A stretch of 64,000 nucleotides of DNA from JBCBSP01 sp039819095. GTDB taxonomy: Bacteria > Pseudomonadota > Alphaproteobacteria > Caulobacterales > Maricaulaceae. Below are positions 1-10,401 of the stretch, piece after piece. The position numbers and the translations under genes were made by a program. The DNA is taken from contig JBCBSP010000008.1 in NCBI GenBank assembly GCA_039819095.1, forward strand, positions 62,001 through 126,000, given 5' to 3'. Position 1 is the first letter of the stretch, and every line of letters begins with the position of its first letter. Under the pieces are notes generated by a model, which did no database searches, was not told the origin of the DNA, and saw only the letters and a program-made list of their open reading frames with translations.

Positions 1-303
1 ACCGGCCACGCCGGGATTTTCGTCGATATTGACTTTCACCAGCTTCACCGCGCCGCCAGCCTTGGCGACGGCGGCTTCAAGCACGGGCGTAAGCTGGCGG
101 CAGGGTCCGCACCACGGGGCCCAGAAATCCACCAGCACCGGAACCTGGCGAGAAGCTTCAACCACATCGGCCATAAAGCTCTGATCAGTACCGTCCTTGA
201 TGAGATCGCCGGCGGCGCCCGGGGCTGCATCCGGTTGGCCGGGGCTCGCGGCGGAGGCTGACGGGTCGGAGACAGGTTGGCCGTTCGAACCGAGGATCTG
301 CAT
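1..303 (-). CDS. Thioredoxin-domain protein, CnoX/YbbN-like (C-terminus outside window)
   Basis: This is the N-terminal 101 codons of a thioredoxin-fold protein that runs off the left edge. A roughly 30-residue Ala/Pro/Asp/Gly-rich leader precedes the fold. The redox motif lies in [14 protein letters not shown], so both cysteines of CGPC are present. The leader is typical of alphaproteobacterial YbbN/CnoX co-chaperones, which carry TPR repeats after the thioredoxin domain. Those repeats would lie outside the window, so a plain thioredoxin cannot be excluded. The ATG at 303 has a GAAAGGA ribosome site 8 bases upstream. An in-frame ATG at 312 is too close to that site. Confidence 0.8.
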   Translation of the reverse strand, partial: MQILGSNGQPVSDPSASAASPGQPDAAPGAAGDLIKDGTDQSFMADVVEASRQVPVLVDFWAPWCGPCRQLTPVLEAAVAKAGGAVKLVKVNIDENPGVAG

Positions 304-402
304 GGCGGTCATCCTTTCAAAGGCGGGCGTTTCGCTTCAGCCCCTAGGTGGCCCGCCGGTCGCGCGCGCGCAAGCGCTGCATGTGCGCCTGAAGCGTTCC
401 GA

Positions 403-927
403 TCAGAGTGCCGTGAAGTCGATCAGCTCCGGCTCCCGACCGAGCGCGCGGGTGAATGTCAACAGATCGCCGGGCGAGACTGCGGTCGTTGCATCGTTCT
501 TCAGCGGATGGAAATTCACCGGGTCGAACGCCATCAAGGCTTTGTCGAGGATGAAGCGCACCCGGTGGTCGCGGTCATTCACGATGGCGAAGGCGGTCAC
601 CGAGCCTGGCGACACGCCGAGCACGTCTTCCATCAGCTCCGCCTTACCGAAAGAGAGCCGAGCGCAGCCCAGATGCCGGTGCAGCTGGTTCAGCGCGATC
701 TCGGTCCCCTGCCAGGCGGAGATGAGCAGCAGAGCGCCTTTCTTGTCCTTCAGGAACAGATTCTTGCTATGCCCGCCGGGCATTTGCGCTTTGAGCGCCT
801 CGCCCTCGGCTACGGTGAAGACCGGTGCGTGATCGGTCGTGGCGTGCGCAATTTCGAGTGTGTCGAGGAAGGCGAACAGCTCATCACGGCTCGCCGGGAC
901 GGTCTTGGGGCGTAAGGCTTCGGTCAT
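403..927 (-). CDS. Prolyl-tRNA editing protein (ProXp/YbaK family)
   Basis: This 174-residue stand-alone editing protein belongs to the YbaK/ProXp superfamily, whose members hydrolyse mischarged Ala-tRNA(Pro) or Cys-tRNA(Pro) in the cytosol. The family signature is clear: [11 protein letters not shown] near residue 34, [14 protein letters not shown] near residues 51-65, and [11 protein letters not shown] near 108. The strictly conserved Lys of SKNLFL is present. Length and order match the alphaproteobacterial PrdX/ProXp-ala type. No neighbour is functionally linked, and its gene is read toward the thioredoxin gene. The exact substrate (alanyl versus cysteinyl) is not decided by the sequence. 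Confidence 0.87.
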   Translation of the reverse strand: MTEALRPKTVPASRDELFAFLDTLEIAHATTDHAPVFTVAEGEALKAQMPGGHSKNLFLKDKKGALLLISAWQGTEIALNQLHRHLGCARLSFGKAELMEDVLGVSPGSVTAFAIVNDRDHRVRFILDKALMAFDPVNFHPLKNDATTAVSPGDLLTFTRALGREPELIDFTAL

Positions 928-1097
928 GACTCAGCCTGATGCCAGCACGCGGGCCGCGCTTCAACCCGGCATCCGATCTTCAACCGGGCGACGCCCTGCT
1001 GAAAAAGCCTTCAAGGCCGGGCTTGCAAAACCTTCGGCGATGCGCGATACACCCCGCCTCACGGTCGCTTGCGGCCAGCCCTGTACGCAGGTTTTGA

Positions 1098-1172
1098 GCG
1101 GGCGTAGCTCAGGGGTAGAGCATCACCTTGCCAAGGTGAGGGTCGTGCGTTCGAATCGCATCGCCCGCTCCA
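1098..1172 (+). tRNA. tRNA-Gly (anticodon GCC)
   Basis: A complete cloverleaf can be drawn. The acceptor arm pairs GCGGGCG with CGCCCGC, the anticodon stem pairs TCACC with GGTGA around the loop TTGCCAA, and the T loop contains TTCGAAT. The discriminator is T1169 and the CCA tail is encoded at 1170-1172. The anticodon GCC reads GGC and GGT glycine codons. It stands alone in the gap between the ProXp and antiporter genes. Confidence 0.96.
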
Positions 1173-1460
1173 TTTTCCTTCTTTGCGTGTCCATGGATGT
1201 AACCGCCTTCCGGGCGAGTGACTGTCTGTGCGGTTTAGCGCGGCTTCGCCAAAGCCCTGTAGGATCATCAGCCCGTAGAAAAATCGGCTGAGAGTGACTT
1301 TGCGCCGCATGTGCGAAAGCGGTGCGCGCTGTGATACTTCGCAAACCAATACCGCCTTGTCCTGATCGCGCTTTCGGGCGCTGCGTTCGCCTATGGGGTT
1401 CGCCCGCGTCCAGGCTGCTCTCCTTGTTCGACCGTTCCGCTTCAGAGGGCCTGCGAGCGC
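1173..1460. other. Intergenic stretch between tRNA-Gly and antiporter
   Basis: No convincing gene, hairpin terminator or repeat is visible here. It should hold the tRNA 3' processing signals and the promoter of the antiporter-stress protein pair, but I cannot pick out promoter hexamers with confidence. Confidence 0.4.
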
Positions 1461-3179
1461 ATGACCGACGCGATTACCGGCTACGTCTTTTACGAAGTCG
1501 CCGCTCTTCTGGTCCTTGCGGCCGGGGTCGGCTTTATCGGCCTGCTGCTGCGTCAGCCCCTGATCGTCAGCTTCATTGCGGTCGGCATACTGGCGGGCCC
1601 GTCGGTTCTCGGGATTGCGCGCTCTGAAGAGCATATCGACCTCCTGGCCGAGCTGGGCATCGCGGTCCTGCTGTTCCTCGTCGGGCTGAAGCTGGATCTG
1701 AAGCTAGTGAGAACGCTCGGGCCCGTTGCGTTGACCACAGGGCTCGGCCAGGTGGCGTTCACCACGATTTTCGGCTTTCTGATCGGTCTGGCGCTCGGGC
1801 TTGATACGATCACCAGCCTGTACGTGGCGGTGGCGCTGACCTTCTCCTCCACGATCATCATCGTGAAGCTCCTGTCCGACAAGCGCGAAATCGACTCCCT
1901 GCATGGCCGCATCGCGCTGGGCTTCCTCATCGTGCAGGATCTGGTCGTGGTGCTGGCGATGATCGTTCTGTCCGCCGTCGGCGCCGGTTCGGGCGGCCAG
2001 GACGCGCTGGGCGATGTGGCGCGCGTGTTCGGCTACGGGCTGCTGATGCTCCTTGGGGTCGGCGTATTCATTCGCTTCATCGCCAATCCGCTTGTTGAGC
2101 GGTTGTCGCGCGCGCCGGAATTGCTGCTGTCCTTTGCGATCGGCTGGGCGGCTCTGCTGGCTGCGTTGGGGCACTATCTGGGCTTCGGCAAAGAGCTCGG
2201 CGGTCTCCTGGCGGGCGTATCGCTGGCCTCAACCCCGTTTCGCGAGGCGATCGCGGCGCGTCTGGCTTCGCTGCGCGACTTCCTGCTGCTCTTTTTCTTC
2301 ATTGCGCTCGGTGCGGCGCTGGATCTGTCCATGCTCGGCGCGAGCGTTGGCCCGGCGCTGGTCCTGTCGGTCTTCGTTCTGATCGGCAATCCGCTGATCG
2401 TGCTCGCGATCATGGGCGCCATGGGATATCGAAAACGGACCGGTTTCCTGGCCGGGCTCACCGTGGCGCAGATCAGCGAGTTTTCTTTGATCTTCATGGC
2501 GATGGGCGTATCGCTCGGCCATGTCGGGGAGCCTGCGCTCGGGCTTGTGACGCTCGTTGGGCTGATCACCATCGCGGCCTCGACCTATATGATCACCTAT
2601 TCACACCCGATCTATGAGCGTGTTTCTCCGCTGCTTGGCGTGTTCGAGCGCAAGCGCACACCGGCCGAAGCAACCGGCATGGCGCAAGCCCAGAAAGGCC
2701 ACCAGGTGATCATCATCGGGCTGGGACGCTATGGCCTGGGCATCGCCGAGGCGATCCAGGCCGGCGGCAAGCGCGTGCTCGGCGTTGATTTCAGCCCGGG
2801 CAGCGTGCGCTACGCCAGGGCGCGCGGGATCGATGCGGTGTTCGGCGATGCGACCGACCCTGAAGTGGTGGCGCATCTGCCCATTGATGAGGCTGAATGG
2901 GTGGTTTCCGCCGTGCCTGAGCACGATACCGGGGTCACCCATGATGATGTGCGCCGCTCACTGATCCGGCACTTGCGCGATCTTGGATATGAGGGGCGCA
3001 TCGCCGTCGCGGCCCATCGCAAGGACGCTGCGGCTCCGCTGCGTGCGGCTGGCGCCGATCTGGTGCTCCTGCCGTTCAGGGATGCAGCCATGCAGGCCGC
3101 CGACCTGGTGATGAATGACCGCATCCCCGCGCCGGAAGGCGCTGATGACCCGACCGGTCAAAAGGAGTTGAGTTCATGA
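1461..3179 (+). CDS. CPA2-type cation:proton antiporter with RCK/TrkA-N domain (KefB-like)
   Basis: This 572-residue inner-membrane protein has about 12 hydrophobic segments in residues 1-385 followed by a cytosolic Rossmann domain from about residue 413. That domain opens with VIIIGLGRYGLG, the dinucleotide-binding GxGxxG of RCK_N/TrkA-N domains, and continues with the typical GDATDPEV acidic motif. The layout is that of KefB/KefC-like monovalent cation/H+ antiporters of the CPA2 family, which exchange K+ or Na+ for protons during electrophilic or pH stress. The RCK_C domain seen in some relatives seems absent. Its last codons overlap the next gene by four bases (ATGA), so the two are probably co-translated. 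The transported ion is not determined by sequence. Confidence 0.88.
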   Translation: MTDAITGYVFYEVAALLVLAAGVGFIGLLLRQPLIVSFIAVGILAGPSVLGIARSEEHIDLLAELGIAVLLFLVGLKLDLKLVRTLGPVALTTGLGQVAFTTIFGFLIGLALGLDTITSLYVAVALTFSSTIIIVKLLSDKREIDSLHGRIALGFLIVQDLVVVLAMIVLSAVGAGSGGQDALGDVARVFGYGLLMLLGVGVFIRFIANPLVERLSRAPELLLSFAIGWAALLAALGHYLGFGKELGGLLAGVSLASTPFREAIAARLASLRDFLLLFFFIALGAALDLSMLGASVGPALVLSVFVLIGNPLIVLAIMGAMGYRKRTGFLAGLTVAQISEFSLIFMAMGVSLGHVGEPALGLVTLVGLITIAASTYMITYSHPIYERVSPLLGVFERKRTPAEATGMAQAQKGHQVIIIGLGRYGLGIAEAIQAGGKRVLGVDFSPGSVRYARARGIDAVFGDATDPEVVAHLPIDEAEWVVSAVPEHDTGVTHDDVRRSLIRHLRDLGYEGRIAVAAHRKDAAAPLRAAGADLVLLPFRDAAMQAADLVMNDRIPAPEGADDPTGQKELSS

Positions 3180-4168
3180 ACAAACCTGTTGCGAGCGATC
3201 CGGCCCCGGGCGCGGCAGTCCTGGTCGTCTGCCGGGCGGATGGGTCCGACGGTGCGATTCTGAAACGCGCCAGCGCGGCTGCGAAGGCTATGCGCGCGCG
3301 GCTCATAGCCGTCGCGGTCGAGCAGCCGCCCGGCGATCTCAGGACGATGGCCAAGACGGCCGGGTTATCGCGCGACGAGGCTATGGCTCGGCTGGAACAC
3401 GAGCTTCAGCGTCGGCTGAAAGAGGCGTGCGATCAGGCTGAACTGGATATGTCGGTTCGCAGGGTGACGCGGTTGGGCAAGCCGTTTCTTGAAATCGTGC
3501 GCATCGCGATTGAGGAGGACGCGGGGCTCGTTCTGAAGACAGCTGAGGACCTGTCCGGGCCGCGCGGCGTGTTTTTCGCCAGCACGGACCAGCATCTCCT
3601 GCGTAAATGCCCAAGCCCGGTCTGGCTGATCCGCAGCGACGCGGCGTCTGAGTCCCGCACCATCCTGGCTGCGGTCGATGTGGATCCTCTCACTGCGGAA
3701 CAGCCGGAAACGGAGTCGGCGCTTAATCTGCGCATTCTGGAAACCGCGGCCCGCATCGCGGCGCTGTCGGATGCGCAACTGCATGTCATCCATGCCTGGG
3801 AAGCGCCGGGTGAAGGTCTGGTCCGGCTATGGGCCGATGAAGAGGATGATATCGAGCAGTATCTTGATGAGGTGCGCGATCATCACCGCGCCGCGCTGGA
3901 GCGTTTCATGAACGAGGCGCGCCGTCGCATGGACGATCTGGGGCTTGATCACATCCGGTTGCATGCGCGTGTCGGTCGCGGCGATCCGCGCGAAGTCATC
4001 CCGTCAGAGGTTCACGCCGTGCAGGCGGAGCTGCTTGTCATGGGAACGATTGCGCGCACCGGCGTGCCGGGCTTCATCATCGGCAATACCGCTGAAGACG
4101 TGCTCAACAGCGTGGACTGCTCTGTCGTGACGGTGAAGCCGCCCGGGTATGTCAGCCCGGTGCGGTGA
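3176..4168 (+). CDS. Universal stress protein with tandem Usp domains (UspE-like)
   Basis: This 330-residue cytosolic protein contains two UspA-type domains, roughly residues 12-150 and 160-325. The second is the better conserved and ends with a nucleotide-binding motif, MGTIARTGVPGFIIGNTAE, followed by CSVVTVKP. This G-x2-G-x9-G pattern marks ATP-binding Usp proteins. The first domain is degenerate in that region. The start codon overlaps the antiporter stop, which suggests the Usp protein senses or modulates the antiporter, an arrangement known for other Usp-transporter pairs. That link is inferred from gene order only. Confidence 0.9.
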   Translation: MNKPVASDPAPGAAVLVVCRADGSDGAILKRASAAAKAMRARLIAVAVEQPPGDLRTMAKTAGLSRDEAMARLEHELQRRLKEACDQAELDMSVRRVTRLGKPFLEIVRIAIEEDAGLVLKTAEDLSGPRGVFFASTDQHLLRKCPSPVWLIRSDAASESRTILAAVDVDPLTAEQPETESALNLRILETAARIAALSDAQLHVIHAWEAPGEGLVRLWADEEDDIEQYLDEVRDHHRAALERFMNEARRRMDDLGLDHIRLHARVGRGDPREVIPSEVHAVQAELLVMGTIARTGVPGFIIGNTAEDVLNSVDCSVVTVKPPGYVSPVR

Positions 4169-4250
4169 AGGTTCTGTGAGGCTTGCGTCGATGGTTATGG
4201 TGTCAGCGGGCCAGGACTGATGGACAATGCCGGCCAGCGGAGATAGGCGA

Positions 4251-5638
4251 ATGACCCTTCAGACGGATTATCTCATCATCGGCGCTGGTGCGATGGGGCT
4301 GGCTTTTGCTGATGAGCTGGTGACGCGCTGTGATGCGGCGATCACGATTGTCGACAAGCGCTCTGCGCCGGGCGGACACTGGAATGACGCCTATTCCTTC
4401 GTGAAGCTGCATCAGCCCTCGATCTTCTACGGGGTGGAATCCACGCCCCTCGGCCGGGACCGGGTCGAGACATCCGGGCCGAATGCGGGGTTTATGGAGC
4501 TCGCTGAAGGCCCTGAGATTCTGGACTATTTTCACGCACTGATGCGCGACCGGCTGATCCCGTCCGGGCAGGTGCGCTGGCTGCCGCTCACCGAAGCGCG
4601 CGAGGATGGAACGCTGCGCCATGTGCTCTCCGGCGAGGTCACGCCGATCTCGGTGCGCGGTAAAACCGTGGACGCCAGCTGGTATGAGAATGCGGTTCCC
4701 GCCACGCATGGACCCAAGTTCGAGGTCGAGCCCGGGGCTGCTGTCAGCCCGCCAAACGATCTGCCGCGCCTGGCGGCGCAGTTTGCCCGTTTCACGGTCG
4801 TGGGCGCGGGCAAGACCGGGGTCGACACCTGTGTGTGGCTGCTGGAGAACGGCGTCGCGCCGGAGCGGATCAGCTGGGTCGTATCGCGCGACGCCTGGAT
4901 GCTGAACCGCAAATACACCCAGCCTGGCGCCGAGTTCTTCGAGAGCACCTTCACCAGTTTCGCCGAGCAGCGCCGCGTCATGGCTGAGGCCGGCAAGGCC
5001 TCAGAACTCGCCTCGGGGCTGGAGGCCTGCGGCGCCTGGCTGCGGCTCGACCCCGATATCGAGCCGACCATGTTCCACGCCGCCACGATCAGCGAGGGCG
5101 AGCTGGCCTTGCTGCGCTGCCTGCCGGACATCATCCGGGGCAAGCGGCTGGCCCGCGCCGGCGCGGGCCGGCTGGAGTTTTCCGATGGCGAGCGCCGCGC
5201 CTGCGGGCCTGACATGCTGGTGATTGATTGCACCTCGACCGCCCTGCCGGTGCGCGATCTCAAACCGGTCTTCGCGGGTGACCGGATCACCCTTCAGATG
5301 ACGCGATTCCCCATGCTGCCCTTCAGCGCGGCCTTCGCCGCTTTCCTTGAAGCGACGTTCGACACGGACGAGGAAAAGAACAGCTTCACCGCCCCGCTGC
5401 CTTTGACCGATACGGTGGAGGACTATGTGCGCGGGCTGATGGCCGACACGATGAACCGCTATGCCTGTTCACAGAACGCAGCGGTTCGCAACTGGATCGG
5501 AAATTCCAGGCTGGACGGGTATTCAAAGATCGCCCGGGAGACGCCCAAGGATGATGAAAAGCGTCAGGCGATCCTGAAAGAGGTCGGCGCTGCGGCCATG
5601 GCGGCGGCGAGCAATCTGGGGCGGCTGACCAGCTCGCT

Positions 5639-5642
<4 letters not shown>
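4251..5642 (+). CDS. FAD/NAD(P)-dependent oxidoreductase, flavin monooxygenase-like
   Basis: This 463-residue flavoprotein has an N-terminal FAD-binding motif, YLIIGAGAMGLAFADEL, and a second Rossmann motif, FTVVGAGKTGVDTCVWLL, at about residue 180. The pair (FAD, then NADPH) is characteristic of class B flavin monooxygenase-like enzymes. KLHQPSIFYGVES near residue 60 fits the family whose substrates are mostly unknown. I chose the ATG at 4251 because GGAG lies 8 bases upstream; the longer ATG at 4227 has no ribosome site. The 3' end overlaps the stop of the opposing ABC gene by four bases, so the two transcripts converge. No substrate can be assigned. Confidence 0.75.
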
Positions 5643-7468
<1,826 letters not shown>

Positions 7469-7483
7469 GACGCGAGCGCTGGA

Positions 7484-8935
7484 TTATTCAGCGGCTGCGA
7501 CATGCCCCGACTTGCTTTTCGCCGCCGCCGCTTCGGCCTCAGCGACACGTTGAGAGAGCACTGCGCCCTTGTGCGGGAAGGGCTCTGCGGGAAGCTCGCG
7601 GCCGAGGAAGGGGGCCAGCTTCTCAAAGCCCTCGCCGGAGCACACGTCCAGGACCAGAAGATCCTCCGGCCGGTCCTTGAAATAGGCCTTCACCTCCGAG
7701 ATATGGCGGTCATAGACCCATCTGAACCGCTCCGGGACGAAATTATAGCAGCCATAGACCGCCGCCCTGAGCAGTTGGCGCATAAGAAGGTGGGTTTCCT
7801 CGTCCGGGTCTTCGGTCGCCTTGAAAGCGGGGCGGTTGAACCAGTGATTACGGCACGAACGCAGCCAGCTTTCCTTGTCGCGAACGGTCAGGATGAACTT
7901 GCTGCCCGGATAGGCCTTGTCGAGCTGCTGGTAATAGGGGGCGGTCGTGATGTCGGTGATGCCGTCATAGTATTTCAGGATTGTCAGATCGTACTGGCCG
8001 TGCGCCAGCTCGGTATAAGTGTCCTCGTCGATCGGATAGTGGCTGGTGTCATAGCCCAGGATCTGCAGCCCGCTGGTCAGTGAGCGCGTGCCCGTGCGCG
8101 AAAGCCCGAGCCCGAAGACTTTCGGCTTGTCGGCTGAAATGCCGAATTTCTGGCGATGGTCGTTGCGCTCCAGCCAGACATCCAGATCGGCCATTGTGAA
8201 GTCCGGCTTCTCTTCTATTCCGCGACGTTTCAGCTCCGCCTCGGCGTGCTGGGGCAGGGCCTCGATGAAGGCGTGAACCAGGGCCGGGCTGGCGTCGGCG
8301 GGTACGTGCTCACGCGCGTACTCCACGGCGATCTGGGCGGTGTTGAAATCAGCGTCGCGCCCATCCTTATCCGGCCAGTGGGTCATCGCCATGGACAGAC
8401 GGCGCAGCTGGACCGCGGTGCGGCTGCGCAGCTCCCGCAGGGCGTATTTCATGAAGATGTGGCGGTGATACTGGAAATAGTCGTGCAGGATGTCGAAATT
8501 GCGGAACTGCTTGCTCATCCTGAGCGGTTTCATAGCCAGATTGCGCAGCCGTGATTCCGGGCGCAACACGTATTTCATGTCGTCCAGCGGCGGCTCGATC
8601 GACGCCATCCGGCGCACCAGGTCGGCGCGCGTGATGTGCACGCCGCAATGGATGCGCCCGCGGAAACGATCGGTGACATAGCTGTCCACATAGGCGCTGT
8701 CGCAGCTTTCGATGAAGCCGCGCATATCTTCCAGGATCAGGCTGTCGGCATCCAGATAAACCACGTAATCGCAATCATGCTCGATGCGCAGCATCTGGTT
8801 CACGCATTCGGTGAACGGGCGCACATCATCCATGATGTGGATCGCATCGGGCCGGATATGGCGCTTGGCGAGTTCCAGCGACACCTCGCGCGTTCGCTCG
8901 TCGATCCGCCGGAACACCAGGTCGATTTTCGTCAC
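7484..8935 (-). CDS. Fusion of a GT-A glycosyltransferase-like domain and a sulfotransferase domain
   Basis: This 483-residue protein appears to be two enzymes in one chain. Residues 1-200 look like a GT-A glycosyltransferase: YVVYLDADSLILED near 58-70 holds the DxD metal site, and HCGVHITRADL follows. Residues 272-460 are a P-loop sulfotransferase: FGLGLSRTGTRSL (274-286) is the 5'-phosphosulfate-binding loop and KFILTVRDKESWLRSC fits the 3'-phosphate-binding region. An Ala/Lys-rich tail ends the protein. It would glycosylate and sulfate one acceptor using a nucleotide sugar and PAPS. It lies between a second sulfotransferase gene (18-base gap) and the ABC exporter gene. The glycosyltransferase call is weaker than the sulfotransferase call. 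Confidence 0.75.
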   Translation of the reverse strand: MTKIDLVFRRIDERTREVSLELAKRHIRPDAIHIMDDVRPFTECVNQMLRIEHDCDYVVYLDADSLILEDMRGFIESCDSAYVDSYVTDRFRGRIHCGVHITRADLVRRMASIEPPLDDMKYVLRPESRLRNLAMKPLRMSKQFRNFDILHDYFQYHRHIFMKYALRELRSRTAVQLRRLSMAMTHWPDKDGRDADFNTAQIAVEYAREHVPADASPALVHAFIEALPQHAEAELKRRGIEEKPDFTMADLDVWLERNDHRQKFGISADKPKVFGLGLSRTGTRSLTSGLQILGYDTSHYPIDEDTYTELAHGQYDLTILKYYDGITDITTAPYYQQLDKAYPGSKFILTVRDKESWLRSCRNHWFNRPAFKATEDPDEETHLLMRQLLRAAVYGCYNFVPERFRWVYDRHISEVKAYFKDRPEDLLVLDVCSGEGFEKLAPFLGRELPAEPFPHKGAVLSQRVAEAEAAAAKSKSGHVAAAE

Positions 8936-8953
8936 GGCGCGTCCCCTCTCCGC

Positions 8954-9796
8954 CTATGCATCCCACGCCATCGGCGCATTGAATTCGCCGGCCATGCGCG
9001 CGAACAGTGCAGCGTGCTCCGGCTTCATTTCGGTCCGCCATCGCAGATCCAGCCGGATCTCCGGCGCGTGGGCGGCGTAATAATCGCGGCTGCGCGCATT
9101 CAGCTCCGCGACCGGCGCGCCGGCTGCCTTGGCCGTCCCCTGTGCGGCCAGATACTGGGTGCCGTTATTGCCGCCCAGCGGATGATGTTCGCGCTCATGA
9201 AAGCGAAGCATGGCAGGGTCGTAGTCCAGCTCGGCGAAGTCGCATAGCCGCCGCGCGGTGCTTTCCGGCTCGCTGGCCAGTTCCTCGTAGCGCAGCATCA
9301 GCTTCGGGCCGTCAAACGCGTCATAGAGCACCTGGCTGCGTTGCATCTGCTCGACCCAGGCCTGGATCTGGGTTTCAGGGTCGCGTTCGGGATATTTGCG
9401 CAGGCGCGAATTGACCACCGCACGGCCGTCGCGCTGCAGCAGGATGAGGCTGGCGCGAGCCTGAAGGCTGGCCTGCTCTCTGGCGCGCGCGCCGATCCAT
9501 TTCGGGTTCTTCGTGGTGTCCACGATGGTGCGCGCGCCGGTCAGCGCTGCAATTTGCGGATAAAGCGGTGCGGTCTGCTCCCAGCTAAAGCGTGACCAGA
9601 CCGGGCAGTCCTCGCCGCACATCTTGCAGGCGCGCTTGCGCAACGGCTTGGCCGGGTCGTGCAGATAGCGGATTTTGGCGCCTTCTCCGATGTAGAAGGC
9701 CCCTCGACAGCCGCCGAGCAGGAAGCCCAGAAGGGTGGAGCCTGAATGGCCGGCCCCGCAGACCATGATCGCAGAGGGTGCTGGATCGGCTGTCAT
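8954..9796 (-). CDS. PAPS-dependent sulfotransferase family protein
   Basis: This 280-residue protein opens with MVCGAGHSGSTLLGFLL, the 5'-phosphosulfate loop of sulfotransferases. ILLQRDGRAVVNS near residue 145 matches the 3'-phosphate-binding motif with its conserved Arg and Ser. A small cysteine cluster, CKMCGEDC (residues 57-64), is typical of this subfamily and may bind zinc. The start at 9796 has GGGAACGAG just upstream and removes a poorly supported 12-residue extension. It is the first gene of the three-gene minus-strand operon. The acceptor (glycan, lipid or peptide) is unknown. Confidence 0.82.
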   Translation of the reverse strand: MTADPAPSAIMVCGAGHSGSTLLGFLLGGCRGAFYIGEGAKIRYLHDPAKPLRKRACKMCGEDCPVWSRFSWEQTAPLYPQIAALTGARTIVDTTKNPKWIGARAREQASLQARASLILLQRDGRAVVNSRLRKYPERDPETQIQAWVEQMQRSQVLYDAFDGPKLMLRYEELASEPESTARRLCDFAELDYDPAMLRFHEREHHPLGGNNGTQYLAAQGTAKAAGAPVAELNARSRDYYAAHAPEIRLDLRWRTEMKPEHAALFARMAGEFNAPMAWDA

Positions 9797-10128
9797 CTCG
9801 TTCCCATGCGCGCAGAAAGCGCTGAGCCTCAAAGCCGCCGCGCGGCATGTTGCAGGCGCGCAATGGTGCGGATAACCGCGTCATGCGCAAGGCCTTACCG
9901 CTGCGCTGCGCCACCGGGTATTGTTTCCTCTACGGAAAGTCACAGTTCACGCGTCTGTGACGCATCGTGCATGGCGCGAGAGACCTGCTCACACCATCTT
10001 GTAATCACACGCGCTGCAGGGGCTGGTCTCCTCCCCCGCTCGGCGATGCGGCTTTCCTCCCCCTTGGGCCGCCCATGCCGCCAGCCCCTGCAGCGCGCGA
10101 AGTCTTTCGAACGCTCAAGGAGGCCGAA
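9797..10128. other. Divergent intergenic region between sulfotransferase operon and small peptide gene
   Basis: This 332-base gap must hold promoters for both the minus-strand sulfotransferase operon and the plus-strand small peptide gene. It contains one clear inverted repeat at 9939-9961 and a C-rich, T-rich stretch at about 10025-10065. No additional gene is convincing. Confidence 0.5.
9939..9961. promoter_or_regulatory. Inverted repeat GTCACAG-N9-CTGTGAC, possible operator
   Basis: Two perfect 7-base arms, GTCACAG at 9939-9945 and CTGTGAC at 9955-9961, flank a 9-base spacer in a divergent promoter region. The arms are long for chance and the spacing suits a dimeric regulator. The half-sites point the opposite way to a CRP site (TGTGA-N6-TCACA), so CRP is not the obvious binder. 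No regulator gene is adjacent. Confidence 0.4.
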
Positions 10129-10227
10129 ATGGCCCGCTATCTGTCCCTTTTCCTGGCCGTTGCGATTTTCGCCGGCGCCGCACTCATCGCCTCTAGCGCC
10201 GGCGGCGGCGGGCTCTATATCCCGTGA
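10129..10227 (+). CDS. Small hydrophobic peptide, 32 residues, unknown function
   Basis: A 32-codon frame begins at ATG 10129 behind a near-perfect AAGGAGG ribosome site 6 bases upstream. The peptide has a basic N-terminus (MARY), one membrane-spanning or signal-like hydrophobic stretch (LSLFLAVAIFAGAALIA) and a glycine-rich end, AGGGGLYIP. A strong terminator follows at 10341-10377. It could be an anchored micropeptide or a secreted one. The same frame opens 54 codons earlier at 9967, but that extension has no ribosome site and unlikely composition. It is divergent from the sulfotransferase/ABC operon. I recognise no family. Confidence 0.6.
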   Translation: MARYLSLFLAVAIFAGAALIASSAGGGGLYIP

Positions 10228-10292
10228 TTAACGCCTTCAACGAACCAGGCCTCAGCGTGCGTCCCCCCAGCCTGCCCGATTGAGGCCTGTCA

Positions 10293-10330
10293 GGCGTCGC
10301 CGGACCGTCCTGTCCCCGTTCGGCGACGCC
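10293..10330 (+). repeat. Inverted repeat GGCGTCGCCG / CGGCGACGCC
   Basis: Perfect 10-base arms at 10293-10302 and 10321-10330 surround an 18-base loop, between the small peptide stop and the terminator. It would form a hairpin in the 3' untranslated RNA of the peptide gene. It may stabilise the transcript or be part of a small RNA. There is no T tract directly after it. Confidence 0.5.
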
Positions 10331-10340
10331 GACCTTCACG

Positions 10341-10377
10341 AAAACACCCCGGTCGCTTGGTGCGACCGGGGTGTTTT
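10341..10377. terminator. Strong, probably bidirectional intrinsic terminator
   Basis: A perfect 16-base stem, 10341-10356 with 10362-10377, encloses the loop TTGGT. The stem has A residues at its 5' side and T residues at its 3' side, so a U tract follows in either direction. It would end the small peptide transcript on the plus strand and the SDR transcript (stop at 10402) on the minus strand. Confidence 0.92.
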
Positions 10378-10401
10378 TCAGCTGGGCTTTCGCGTCGCGA
10401 T

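Noticed and set aside
9967..10128. A 54-codon N-terminal extension of the small peptide.
   Set aside because: It has no ribosome site and odd composition, while the ATG at 10129 has an excellent AAGGAGG.
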